A DNA stretch of 38,524 nucleotides, from the NCBI GenBank assembly GCA_964643895.1, contig CAZXUE010000009.1:1-38524 (forward strand), given 5' to 3'. The notes under the pieces were generated by a model, which saw nothing but the letters and a program-made list of their open reading frames with translations, made no database searches and was not told the origin of the DNA. The DNA is from UBA7683 sp964643895. GTDB taxonomy: Bacteria; Patescibacteriota; Saccharimonadia; Saccharimonadales; UBA7683. This document shows, in pieces, positions 22,498 to 30,757 of this stretch (position 1 is the stretch's first letter; each line of letters opens with the position of its first letter). The translations under genes and the position numbers were made by a program.

Positions 22498-23243
22498 ACC
22501 CAGAAATCCTTTATCAACCGTGCAACTTGATCGGTTTTTGTCTGATGCGTAAAGTGGCCGCCATCGGGTAACACACGCAAAGTAGAGCTCTTTATAAGGT
22601 GATGGAATGTTTCTCCATACCGTACTGGCGTCGCAAGATCATCTTTGGCGTACACAAGAAGTGTAGGCTGCGTAATCTCCGCAGCCTCTTTCTGCACGTC
22701 GTAGCTGACGACTTTTTTAAAGGTTTCTTCAAGGTGTGGGGAGATGAGGATGTCAGAACCAGCGCTTTGATAGAGCTGACGGCGCAATCTCTGTTGAATG
22801 GGTTTTGGCAATATCCTAGTAAGTTGCTTACCGATTTTGGCAACTATTTTATATACACCCTTTTTTAAGGAATCCTCTGTCCTGATACCGGCCGAAGCCA
22901 GCAGAACGAGCTTTTGGGGATTTAAGAGCGCATGTGCTAAACCATATATAAGAATGCTGCCGCCGTTGGAGTGTCCGCAGACGTACTCTGGTATAAGTTT
23001 AGTTTTTTTAAGAAAGTCTTGTGCAAACTCTGCGTAATCTGGCAAACTCCAGCTTTCTAAAGGTGTTTGGCTGCCCCCAAAACCAGGCAAATCTAGTGAG
23101 ATACAGGTGAAATCAGATCTCAGCCGATTCACGAGTGGCTTAAAGGTGGCAGCATTATCTCCCCAGCCGTGCAGAAAAAGTGCAACCGGCCCACTACCCT
23201 GCTTTTCGTACTGCGTAAGAAGATCGTTAACAACAACTTGCAT
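22494..23243 (-). CDS. alpha/beta hydrolase
   Basis: A 249-residue alpha/beta-hydrolase fold protein. Motifs: LFLHGWGDNAATF (oxyanion region), CGHSNGGSIL with the nucleophile Ser, YAKDDLATPVRYG with the acid, and LPDGGHFTHQT with the catalytic His. Substrate is unknown; the position beside murF hints at a lipid or cell-wall role but proves nothing. A longer frame reaches upstream to 23315, but those extra residues (ALPWHGRGPGFESLYLHQ) are a translation of the tRNA-Ala gene. The ATG at 23243 is chosen; it lies 10 nt after the tRNA CCA end. Confidence 0.9.
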   Translation of the reverse strand: MQVVVNDLLTQYEKQGSGPVALFLHGWGDNAATFKPLVNRLRSDFTCISLDLPGFGGSQTPLESWSLPDYAEFAQDFLKKTKLIPEYVCGHSNGGSILIYGLAHALLNPQKLVLLASAGIRTEDSLKKGVYKIVAKIGKQLTRILPKPIQQRLRRQLYQSAGSDILISPHLEETFKKVVSYDVQKEAAEITQPTLLVYAKDDLATPVRYGETFHHLIKSSTLRVLPDGGHFTHQTKTDQVARLIKDFWV

Positions 23244-23253
23244 AACAAATATC

Positions 23254-23330
23254 TGGTGGAGATACAGGGACTCAAACCCTGGACCTCTGCCATGCCATGG
23301 CAGCGCTCTAATCAACTGAGCTATATCCCC
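23254..23330 (-). tRNA. tRNA-Ala (GGC), CCA encoded
   Basis: A complete cloverleaf: acceptor GGGGATA / TATCTCC with the alanine identity pair G3-U70, anticodon stem CTGCC / GGCAG with loop ATGGCAT (anticodon GGC), discriminator A and encoded CCA. The D-loop is AGTTGATTA and the T-loop TTTGAGT, so the nearly universal G19-C56 pair is replaced by A19-U56. Without CCA it is 74 nt. A promoter lies 25 nt upstream and a protein start codon 10 nt downstream. Confidence 0.93.
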
Positions 23331-23354
23331 ATATGCAGCGTGAACTGCATAGTT

Positions 23355-23360
23355 ATTGTA
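23355..23360 (-). promoter_or_regulatory. extended -10 (TGa TACAAT) of the tRNA-Ala operon
   Basis: The predicted start near 23348 is 18 nt before the tRNA. It lies directly after the stop of the sensor-kinase-like gene. Confidence 0.55.
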
Positions 23361-23368
23361 TCAGATTA

Positions 23369-26300
23369 CTAAGCTGTTTCGGTGGCAAAAGTAAGTGTCG
23401 CCACGGTGCCTTGTTCGAACTTGCTCATAATTTCGACTTCACCACCTAGGGAGTGCATAATCAGGCGATCGAGAAAGAGACTGAGACCAATGCCTTCACG
23501 GTTGAACGTAGTAACTGGACCAACCCTCACAAATGGCCTGAACAGCTGTGCCAGCTGTTCTTTTGGAATACCTTCGCCGTGATCGATCACCTGAAACGCC
23601 GTATGGCCATCGCTATGCAAACATTTTACTACCAGTGAATCACCTTCTTTGCTGGCCTGAATAGCATTTTCAATGAGTGAACGAAGCGTCAACTGAGCCA
23701 GCGGCTTATTGGTATTGAGTATCACCTCGTCTGTAAAACCAGTAACATTGAGAGTGAGTTTTTTCTCGGCCAGCTGATCTTTGAATGGTGCTATTACCTC
23801 CGAGGCAAGATCTTCGGCCGTAACCGGCTTCATTTGTGGCACCAGTGCCTGGGCTTCAAGTTTGCACACCAAACGAAAGGCGCGGGAAAGTTCTTGCAAC
23901 CGCTCAACCCCCTGCTGAATAATACGCTTACTCGTATCGTCACCGCTCAGCTGCGTACTCAGGCCTGAAATATGCTCGGTACGAGTTTTCAACTGCTCGC
24001 CCGCATCCTCGAGCAACTTGGACCGAGCGTGATCAAGCTCTCGTTCGGCCTTCAAAATAGCACTCATTTGGTTCTTTTCAGCCAGCACCAGACGGTGATT
24101 TTTGAGCATGCCATAAAACAAGCGAATTATAAGAATGGTCAACACCACATGAGTAAAGTAGGCAGCGCTTGCAAAAGTAATACCAGCCAGCCCGCTGGCG
24201 AGTAGGTAGAAGATCCCTAACGTACCAACCAAGCCAAGAGTTGGAAGCAAGAAGTTTCGGGAAAGCAGCGGCGACTTTATTTTTACTTCTTTCAGGGCTT
24301 CTTGATTTTTTTCGGTGCCGGCTTCTTCAATTAATGATTCGATAAAAAGTGAGAGATGATTGACAGCTTGCGACATATCAGCAGCCAGCTGCTCATTACC
24401 TGTTTTACGGGCCGACATTTCTGTACCTGAACGAATGTAAGTTAACGGCGTACGAAGGTAGTGGCTAGTGAGCTCCAGGAAGTTTCGCTTTTCTTCAGTC
24501 AAGACTTGCTGTTTTGTCAAAATTTTTCGGATACGCTCCTCGCGGCGCAGTTGCTTCTGCGTTTGGTATAAGTAGTACCCAGCGAGTGCCAACAAGGCAA
24601 GATAGAGCACATACGGCACCGACTTAATAACTGGCAGTGGTAAGTCGGCAAATACCTTTTTGATGTTAAACCGAGCAACTGCAAAGAAATTACGTGAAAG
24701 CACTTTGCGTTCTAGGGCTGCAATGGCCTTATTTTTATTAGTTTTACTTGCAGTTGAAGCCGGCTTCTGTTCTGAGCTCACCCTAGCCTGTTGGCCACCC
24801 GAAACGATGGGAGTAGTTACGCCCGGTATCTGCGGGATGTTTGGTACAGGAGGAGATACTGTATTTGTAGAACCTCCCGTATTGCCGGTAGGCGATGGCG
24901 GGGTTGATGCTAAGCCAACCGCGACCGTTCTCTCCGCCCAAATGGTAGTGCCCGCGACAAGCCTCGTCGTCTCGCCATTTGACGCATTTGAGTATATGGT
25001 ACCAACTCCCATCCCATAGAATCCCTGCGCAACCGAATCATCCCTAACTGCCTTGGGCTGGCTGCCAGCAGTTAACGGCTTGACTATGCTGACTGTATTC
25101 TGAGCAAGAGTTGGAAATAGAATATCGTAATACAATTTTGTCTCTTCAGCATTTAACCTAAGACCATGCGTGCTTGTAATATTTAGTATGGATAAACCAG
25201 TGATTACGCTGACTATATCTTCATTCACCAGCTGAAAGTCTTCCCACTCCTTGCGTCCATCACTCAATCTGATTTTTATGGCACCGTACTGCGGACTATT
25301 TTGATTCTCCATGTTCGTACCGCTTAAGAACGCGTGCTCTCCGTCTCTACTAAAAACCATACTCGGCGCAGCATAAAAATTAGGTATCTCGACCTGCCAA
25401 TCAAGCATCTCCTCGGCTCCAACAGCTGCCGAACTCACGAAAGTTGAGAGTGTTGAATCTGAATTAACTTGAACAAAACTTACCAAATTGTTTCTTTTTT
25501 TATCATACAACAAAGCTTTCAGGCGAACTGATTCGGGCAGGCTGATAACGGAATTCTCATTCGTTTCTAGATTTGAAATTATTATACCAGCAGGAAACGC
25601 CGTGTATAATCGATGCGCCTCCTCCGCCAGGACCTGACGCATCATAAATAAATCCGTCGAGTCTAATACCTGGAAAGGTGGAGTTTCACCTGGCAATTCA
25701 TTTACAATTTCTGATATGAGACCACCGTCGATGTCAAAAACCCTACCACCAGTAGTCATGTTTGTGATATAAACTTTACTTTGATCTTCATTCATAACAG
25801 TAAATGACCCCTGCATAAGTGCTAGCATGAAAGCCTCGTCAATTCCTTGTATTTCTGTACCTGCAAAATCTATCGGCGATTCAAACTGCTTTGTATCCAA
25901 GTTAAGTTTATAGAGCCTGACAGCGGAAACATTAATTTCAGCACCTTGCTCTCCTGATAATGTTACAAAATTTGGCTTAACAGCAAATATAAATAGCGTC
26001 TTCCCATCCTTGCCTACTGTTGCATTTGAGCTAACATATCCGTCTGGCAAAGTAATTTTATCAATATGTTTATCTTTTTTAGTATCAAAAACGTTAATTT
26101 GACCCGAAATTTGAAAGCCGCCAAAATTATTATTCTCCTCATTCGCCAGAGGTATTGCCGTGAAGGAGGGTATGTAGCGGAGCGACTTCTCGGGATTAGT
26201 GAACTCAGCTTTAATCTGATATGTGCGAGTAGACTCAAATTGATAAGGCTTACTCCATGAGCCATACACATCTGCTTGCACTGAACCAATACTCTGACCA

Positions 26301-29026
26301 TCAATAGCAAGACCAACAGTACCTCCAGGCGGAGCAGTTCCTTCAATCACAAACTCACCGGCAGTGATGGTTTGACCTTCTGCTGGGCTGGTAATCTTGA
26401 CTTCGTTGGCGCGCACTACCACATGGCGCGTAGCGACTAAAACCTCTACGTCAATTCCTGCCATACCCGCTTCCCCGTTGGTAGTTGTCAAACTGCTGAG
26501 GGAAATCTTTTTTGAATGTATAACCGTTGAATTCTCAAGGTCAACAACCGAGTAGCCAGCACTCACCTTCTGTTGAATAAGATCGAAGCAAATGCTGAAA
26601 ACTGCTAGATGGCGACCGTCTGTCACTGGCCTTAACAATCCTGGAATACATATTACGTTGTCCGCCATATCAATCTTTTTGATGAGTGAGCCATCGTCAG
26701 TACTGTACATTTTTAGAGAGGAGCCTGCTGGCATATTGCCCACAACGTCCACAACTCCCGCAAGGACCACATTGTTAGAAGTAAACACAACAGACATTGC
26801 CATACCAGACTGCTGCTCAAGCAGATTAATGCTCTGCGTAGTTTGCAGATTAGTAGTGTTAATAATACTCAACACACCAGACCTTGATAGAAAAGCAAGC
26901 TTACTGCCGTCGTTATTCAGCGCAACACGCTGTGCGCCGCCGGACCCCGCTTCGGCATCAGCAATAGGAATGGCCCGAGATGTATCTTCATTTAAGTCTA
27001 AAATGTGTACGGTGCCAGCTCCGTTGCCACCACTGGGCTCAAAGAATGCAAGAGAGTCGCCACCAACTACCATCTCACTAAAGGTGCCGTCTGGGGCTTG
27101 TGGTGAATAGTCATTAAAAGCCTCGTACATTCGCGTTATTTGCAGGCTACCCGTATCAACTTCAAATATCTTCATGCTTTTGGCACCACCATAAACCGCA
27201 GAGTCAACACCTAAAACATATAGTTTCGTTTCGTTTTGACCGAGTACTCCACCAGCAGCAAAATACGTTCCTGGCAGCATTATCTTCCCAAGAAAACTTG
27301 CGTCTTCGGTACTTGCCACACTTATCGGGTTTGCAGCGGCAGTCGTTAAAGAAAAATGCGGAAAGCTAAATATTTTTTGTGCATTTCTTGCATAGACCAC
27401 CATTGATCGTGATGAACCAATACCACTTCGGACGTCATTTAGTGACCCATTTTCGACGTTCATAATACGGAGCGTCTCGTCGGAATCTTTTGATATGAAA
27501 AGATAGCCCGCAAGATCACTCAAAGCTGCCGCCTGCACACCTCCAAATTCGGTTATAGCATACGTCCGATCATCAATAATACCACTCGTATGGAGATCGG
27601 CGGTGTATATGTGGTTAAGGGCGGCTTCTGTGTCAAGGGTAGCGAAATAAAGTCTTTCGTTCACACCGTCAATAACCAGCGAATCTTTTTGCAATTCACC
27701 AGTAAGCGGCTGGATCGATGATACAAATTGATTATCTGTGGTATCGAATACATCGATACGACTATTTTCCGTATTTGCAAATAGAAGCTTCTCGCTTGTT
27801 AGGTTGCCCGCATTGATCATCTGACCAGAACGTTCAAAGCTTTCAATGATATCCAGGCTAGTGGTGTCAATTACCAATAATCTGTTTACATCATTTTCCG
27901 TACCACAAGTTATGTATAGCCTCGTCTCATCCTTCGAAAGCGCAAGCCGTATACCAAAACTATAGGGAAAACGACATTGCTCGGTGGGTACGGTGATTTG
28001 CTCCCAATCCTGAGAGCCCGAACGTTTGACATATGGCGAACTATCATACCAATCTTCGTTCACGGCATAGGTGTCACCATTTGATGCGGTGGTCACCGCA
28101 TACTGCCCCAGACTCTCGTCTGTATTAATTGTTTTTGTTTGAAGATCAACTCTTACAGAATTATGGAGCAAGGAGGTATATCCTTCAGAAATGCCCGAGG
28201 CTTCATCTAGGATATAGAGATGCTCACGTTGCTGATCAAGATAGAGTCGGAGCTTTGCAACATACGTAACTCTGCCATCGATACCTGAAACACCGTCTAG
28301 GCTAACGGTTCCTTCCAGAGATTTTGATTGAGTGTTAACAATATACAATCTTGACCTATCTAATAGGTACAGTGCATGAGATTGCTCATCATACGTAAAT
28401 GCGCAGTAGATTGGCGGCGCAGTAATAGAATCGAGATTATCTCGGCATGGTAAACCATATGGCTCGAGAACGTTCGTAGCATATGTTATTGTTGCATCGA
28501 TCTGTTTTGTAACTGGATCAATTTGTGAAATCGTTCCAGCAAGATAATTTATTACATATGCTTTTTGCAGACCAGAATCATAAAATACGTCCTGCCCACC
28601 GGATAAACCCGCTGTATAATTTTGTACAACCTGGCCATTATTAAAGTTATAAGCTTTTACTGAATTTGCATTTAAAAAATCTGGGGTATACACCGTTCCG
28701 TCACTCACAGTAGCTCGCAGTTCATGCTGACCCGGGGCCGGGTCTTCCCAATTCAGAGACCAGGTACCCGCTCCTGAACTCGTTGTTGTACCAATTTTTT
28801 CACTGCCATCAAACACAGTCAGCTCTTTTAAAGCTGGGGCTGTACCAGTAATTTGGCGGGTTTGTTGGCCGATCTCCTCATTCTCTGCGGGGCTGGTGAT
28901 AGTAACGGTGCCGGTTTCAGCCTGAGCGGTTCGGAGATTGATAAATATATTAGCAATGCTTGTTACTACCAGAAGTGCTGCCAGTACCAGATAACTGTAG
29001 TGTTTTAGTCGCAAACTCTTTATCAT
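23369..29026 (-). CDS. giant sensor histidine kinase-like protein with Ig and beta-propeller ectodomain
   Basis: An 1885-residue protein, by far the largest here. It has a signal peptide (1-36, ending TAQA), an Ig-like domain (about 38-105), a long YVTN-type propeller region (about 105-870), a second Ig-like domain (about 872-945, ITSPAEGQTITAGEF), more propeller (about 945-1370), a Pro/Ser/Gly linker (about 1372-1428) and a membrane helix (about 1465-1486). Inside, the first DHp helix pair has an intact H-box (SHYLRTPL, His1522). It is followed not by the ATPase but by two membrane helices (about 1594-1640), then a second DHp-like pair whose H-box has Glu1677 in place of His (AGEQLKT). A HATPase domain ends the protein (N-box ENAIQAS near 1786, DHGEGIP, GIGLSLFLDRL). 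No response regulator is adjacent. The leader is predicted at about 7 nt. Confidence 0.88.
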   Translation of the reverse strand: MIKSLRLKHYSYLVLAALLVVTSIANIFINLRTAQAETGTVTITSPAENEEIGQQTRQITGTAPALKELTVFDGSEKIGTTTSSGAGTWSLNWEDPAPGQHELRATVSDGTVYTPDFLNANSVKAYNFNNGQVVQNYTAGLSGGQDVFYDSGLQKAYVINYLAGTISQIDPVTKQIDATITYATNVLEPYGLPCRDNLDSITAPPIYCAFTYDEQSHALYLLDRSRLYIVNTQSKSLEGTVSLDGVSGIDGRVTYVAKLRLYLDQQREHLYILDEASGISEGYTSLLHNSVRVDLQTKTINTDESLGQYAVTTASNGDTYAVNEDWYDSSPYVKRSGSQDWEQITVPTEQCRFPYSFGIRLALSKDETRLYITCGTENDVNRLLVIDTTSLDIIESFERSGQMINAGNLTSEKLLFANTENSRIDVFDTTDNQFVSSIQPLTGELQKDSLVIDGVNERLYFATLDTEAALNHIYTADLHTSGIIDDRTYAITEFGGVQAAALSDLAGYLFISKDSDETLRIMNVENGSLNDVRSGIGSSRSMVVYARNAQKIFSFPHFSLTTAAANPISVASTEDASFLGKIMLPGTYFAAGGVLGQNETKLYVLGVDSAVYGGAKSMKIFEVDTGSLQITRMYEAFNDYSPQAPDGTFSEMVVGGDSLAFFEPSGGNGAGTVHILDLNEDTSRAIPIADAEAGSGGAQRVALNNDGSKLAFLSRSGVLSIINTTNLQTTQSINLLEQQSGMAMSVVFTSNNVVLAGVVDVVGNMPAGSSLKMYSTDDGSLIKKIDMADNVICIPGLLRPVTDGRHLAVFSICFDLIQQKVSAGYSVVDLENSTVIHSKKISLSSLTTTNGEAGMAGIDVEVLVATRHVVVRANEVKITSPAEGQTITAGEFVIEGTAPPGGTVGLAIDGQSIGSVQADVYGSWSKPYQFESTRTYQIKAEFTNPEKSLRYIPSFTAIPLANEENNNFGGFQISGQINVFDTKKDKHIDKITLPDGYVSSNATVGKDGKTLFIFAVKPNFVTLSGEQGAEINVSAVRLYKLNLDTKQFESPIDFAGTEIQGIDEAFMLALMQGSFTVMNEDQSKVYITNMTTGGRVFDIDGGLISEIVNELPGETPPFQVLDSTDLFMMRQVLAEEAHRLYTAFPAGIIISNLETNENSVISLPESVRLKALLYDKKRNNLVSFVQVNSDSTLSTFVSSAAVGAEEMLDWQVEIPNFYAAPSMVFSRDGEHAFLSGTNMENQNSPQYGAIKIRLSDGRKEWEDFQLVNEDIVSVITGLSILNITSTHGLRLNAEETKLYYDILFPTLAQNTVSIVKPLTAGSQPKAVRDDSVAQGFYGMGVGTIYSNASNGETTRLVAGTTIWAERTVAVGLASTPPSPTGNTGGSTNTVSPPVPNIPQIPGVTTPIVSGGQQARVSSEQKPASTASKTNKNKAIAALERKVLSRNFFAVARFNIKKVFADLPLPVIKSVPYVLYLALLALAGYYLYQTQKQLRREERIRKILTKQQVLTEEKRNFLELTSHYLRTPLTYIRSGTEMSARKTGNEQLAADMSQAVNHLSLFIESLIEEAGTEKNQEALKEVKIKSPLLSRNFLLPTLGLVGTLGIFYLLASGLAGITFASAAYFTHVVLTILIIRLFYGMLKNHRLVLAEKNQMSAILKAERELDHARSKLLEDAGEQLKTRTEHISGLSTQLSGDDTSKRIIQQGVERLQELSRAFRLVCKLEAQALVPQMKPVTAEDLASEVIAPFKDQLAEKKLTLNVTGFTDEVILNTNKPLAQLTLRSLIENAIQASKEGDSLVVKCLHSDGHTAFQVIDHGEGIPKEQLAQLFRPFVRVGPVTTFNREGIGLSLFLDRLIMHSLGGEVEIMSKFEQGTVATLTFATETA

Positions 29027-29039
29027 AACGCTTATCTTA

Positions 29040-29045
29040 AGTATA
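29040..29045 (-). promoter_or_regulatory. -10 (TATACT) of the giant sensor gene
   Basis: It ends 13 nt before the ATG; the predicted leader is about 7 nt and has no SD. It is divergent from the + strand promoter at 29084-29089. Confidence 0.5.
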
Positions 29046-29083
29046 GGCGTTTGTTGTATTTTATGCTAGTGCTTAGCGCGTGC

Positions 29084-29089
29084 TACAAT
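29084..29089 (+). promoter_or_regulatory. extended -10 (TGc TACAAT), leaderless
   Basis: It ends exactly 6 nt before the ATG at 29096 and shows that the in-frame ATG at 29051, which lies upstream of it, is not the start. Confidence 0.65.
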
Positions 29090-29095
29090 ATGCGT

Positions 29096-29482
29096 ATGAA
29101 GCAAAAATTTGGAACGTTCGCCCTTGTTGCTACGGCCCTAATGGTGCCGCTCAGCATCTTAGCTGGTGCAGTTACAGAGTTTTTTCTGAAACGAAGTAAC
29201 CCTAATCACATCGACATCACACTGGGCCTCGCCTACCTACGCCCCATTTTGCAGGTTGGAACTGGCGTAGCAGCAATACTCTTTATAGTAAGTATCGTGT
29301 TCGCACTGATTGGTCTTAAAAAAGATAGTTCACCTCAAATCGCGAAGGTAGCTCTTTTAATACTACTAATTATTACGCTGGCATCTTCTGGGGCAAGCCT
29401 GCTGAAAAATCGCACTGACAAACTTGAGGATGCGTACACCAACGATCGGGTAAAAGATTTCTTTAAAGTTCTTGGTCGTTAA
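29096..29482 (+). CDS. small three-helix membrane protein
   Basis: A 128-residue protein, not recognised. Membrane segments lie at about 7-26, 48-75 and 85-102, with polar loops (FLKRSNPNHIDI) and a charged C-terminal tail (about 103-128). The 15 codons before ATG 29096 were left out because the leaderless promoter overlaps them. It is divergent from the giant sensor gene, 69 nt apart, and its last codons overlap the end of the convergent 7-helix protein by 4 nt. A link to the sensor is possible from position only. Confidence 0.6.
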   Translation: MKQKFGTFALVATALMVPLSILAGAVTEFFLKRSNPNHIDITLGLAYLRPILQVGTGVAAILFIVSIVFALIGLKKDSSPQIAKVALLILLIITLASSGASLLKNRTDKLEDAYTNDRVKDFFKVLGR

Positions 29483-30177
29483 CGGCGTTTGCTTGTTCTT
29501 GGTAAAACATAGCTGAATAAAATAAGTGCGAATAGGATGGCGAAGCCGCACATGATAGATGGAATACCGGCCATGGTTTCAGGCTTGATAGTGTTAGCAA
29601 TAGCTGTAGGCAGCAAGAAGGTCAAGTAACCTACAATCATTCCGTAAAGCGCTTCTTTGTGCACCTTCTTTTTGGTTTTGCGAGCAAAATTCATTGCTAC
29701 GTAGATGCCGAGAAGAAGTATTCCGTAATAGTAAGCCGAGTACACATAGCTCACCAGGGCATCGAGATGGAATATAACGTAGTTACTGACACATTGATGA
29801 TTAGTGAATGCGTTTTCGCTGAAGCCAAACAAAAAGATAAAGCCAGCCGTCGCAACGTACGAAGTCTGTACCATCCACCTTGACTTCTTGCCTGCAATTT
29901 CGTGAATAATATGCAGTCCAAGCGGCGGCAGCGTAGTTATTGCAATAAATCCGAGGCGCGACCACAGCACAGCATCCACGCCAAGCCCGCCGCACACGAA
30001 ATATTCGCAGAGTTGGAAAAATGCCAGAGAAAATAACGAGGCTGCGATGAGTTTTCCAACTTTATTGAGCTTTCTAGTGGCGATTGCAGCTATCATCAAA
30101 ATAACTTCAATTAGAAACGTCGCTATCATAACTGGCGGTGAAAAGCAGAAAAGAGTTGTTTGTTTATTTTTGAGCAT
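29479..30177 (-). CDS. seven-helix membrane protein, unknown
   Basis: A 232-residue protein with about seven membrane helices. The pattern CFSPPVMIATFLIEVILMI, then FFQLCEYFVCGG, then WSRLGFIAITTLPPLGLHII and a C-terminal IPSIMCGFAILFALILF is one I have seen in conserved CPR and environmental bacterial proteins resembling the 7-helix sensor modules of some kinases, but here there is no output domain. The conserved Cys, Glu and His in membrane segments are notable. An upstream GTG at 30183 is only 3 nt from the -10, so the ATG at 30177 (leader about 3 nt) is preferred. Confidence 0.65.
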   Translation of the reverse strand: MLKNKQTTLFCFSPPVMIATFLIEVILMIAAIATRKLNKVGKLIAASLFSLAFFQLCEYFVCGGLGVDAVLWSRLGFIAITTLPPLGLHIIHEIAGKKSRWMVQTSYVATAGFIFLFGFSENAFTNHQCVSNYVIFHLDALVSYVYSAYYYGILLLGIYVAMNFARKTKKKVHKEALYGMIVGYLTFLLPTAIANTIKPETMAGIPSIMCGFAILFALILFSYVLPRTSKRR

Positions 30178-30186
30178 AACCACGTT

Positions 30187-30192
30187 ATTGTA
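30187..30192 (-). promoter_or_regulatory. -10 (TACAAT) of the seven-helix protein
   Basis: The predicted start at 30180 is 3 nt before ATG 30177. The in-frame GTG at 30183 would not be transcribed. Confidence 0.5.
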
Positions 30193-30205
30193 CGAGGTTA
30201 CATCA

Positions 30206-30757
30206 TTAATTACTAGTTAAAAATTCTTTAACCGCCTCGATTGGTTTGATCTTCAGATAGAGCTCATCATAGGCATCTTCGGGTAGGTCTGAGCGAACAA
30301 TGCCGTTGTATCCATCTGGAATAAACAGCCTATCCCACCCAAACCCTCTGCTCCCTTTGCCCGGTTCATGCGCGATGGCTCCATCTACGCTACCTTCAAA
30401 ATAATGAAATTGTGCACCGTCAAAATATCCATAGCCGCACTTCGCAGTTGCCGACCTGTCCTCAAATCCATCAAGCATTCGACATGTCGCATCTAGACCT
30501 GTTTGTTCAACAAAAAACTTTATAAACGTTCCAGGGAGCCCGCCCAGTGAGGTAAATTCTAAGCTTACATCTTCTACCAAGACTGGCTCTTGAATTACTT
30601 CATACGCTTGCCGCGCCTTATGTTCAACTACCGCTTTTAGATCTGTCGATTGAATCTCATCAAGATCAATCTTTTGATGTGCGATCGACACACCCAATAA
30701 CTTAGCCAGATAGTCGGCTTTATTTTGATTGCCGGTAATAAATGTGACTTGCTTCAT
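30206..30757 (-). CDS. rdgB: non-canonical purine NTP pyrophosphatase (RdgB/HAM1)
   Basis: A 183-residue Ham1/RdgB-type enzyme that hydrolyses dITP, ITP and XTP to the monophosphates and so keeps inosine and xanthine out of DNA. Signatures: FITGNQNKADYLAKLLG at the N-terminus, DLDEIQS, VEDVSLEFTSLGGLPGTFIK and, near the end, GKGSRGFGWDRLFIP. Length is typical. Its ATG shares one base with the ligA stop, so it is translated in the ligA operon, where both products protect DNA integrity. Confidence 0.93.
   Translation of the reverse strand: MKQVTFITGNQNKADYLAKLLGVSIAHQKIDLDEIQSTDLKAVVEHKARQAYEVIQEPVLVEDVSLEFTSLGGLPGTFIKFFVEQTGLDATCRMLDGFEDRSATAKCGYGYFDGAQFHYFEGSVDGAIAHEPGKGSRGFGWDRLFIPDGYNGIVRSDLPEDAYDELYLKIKPIEAVKEFLTSN

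Noticed and set aside
23244..23315. N-terminal extension of the alpha/beta hydrolase
   Set aside because: The extra residues are a translation of the tRNA-Ala gene; the true start is at 23243.
29051..29095. Longer N-terminus of the three-helix membrane protein
   Set aside because: The region holds the TGc TACAAT promoter, so it is upstream of the predicted transcript start.
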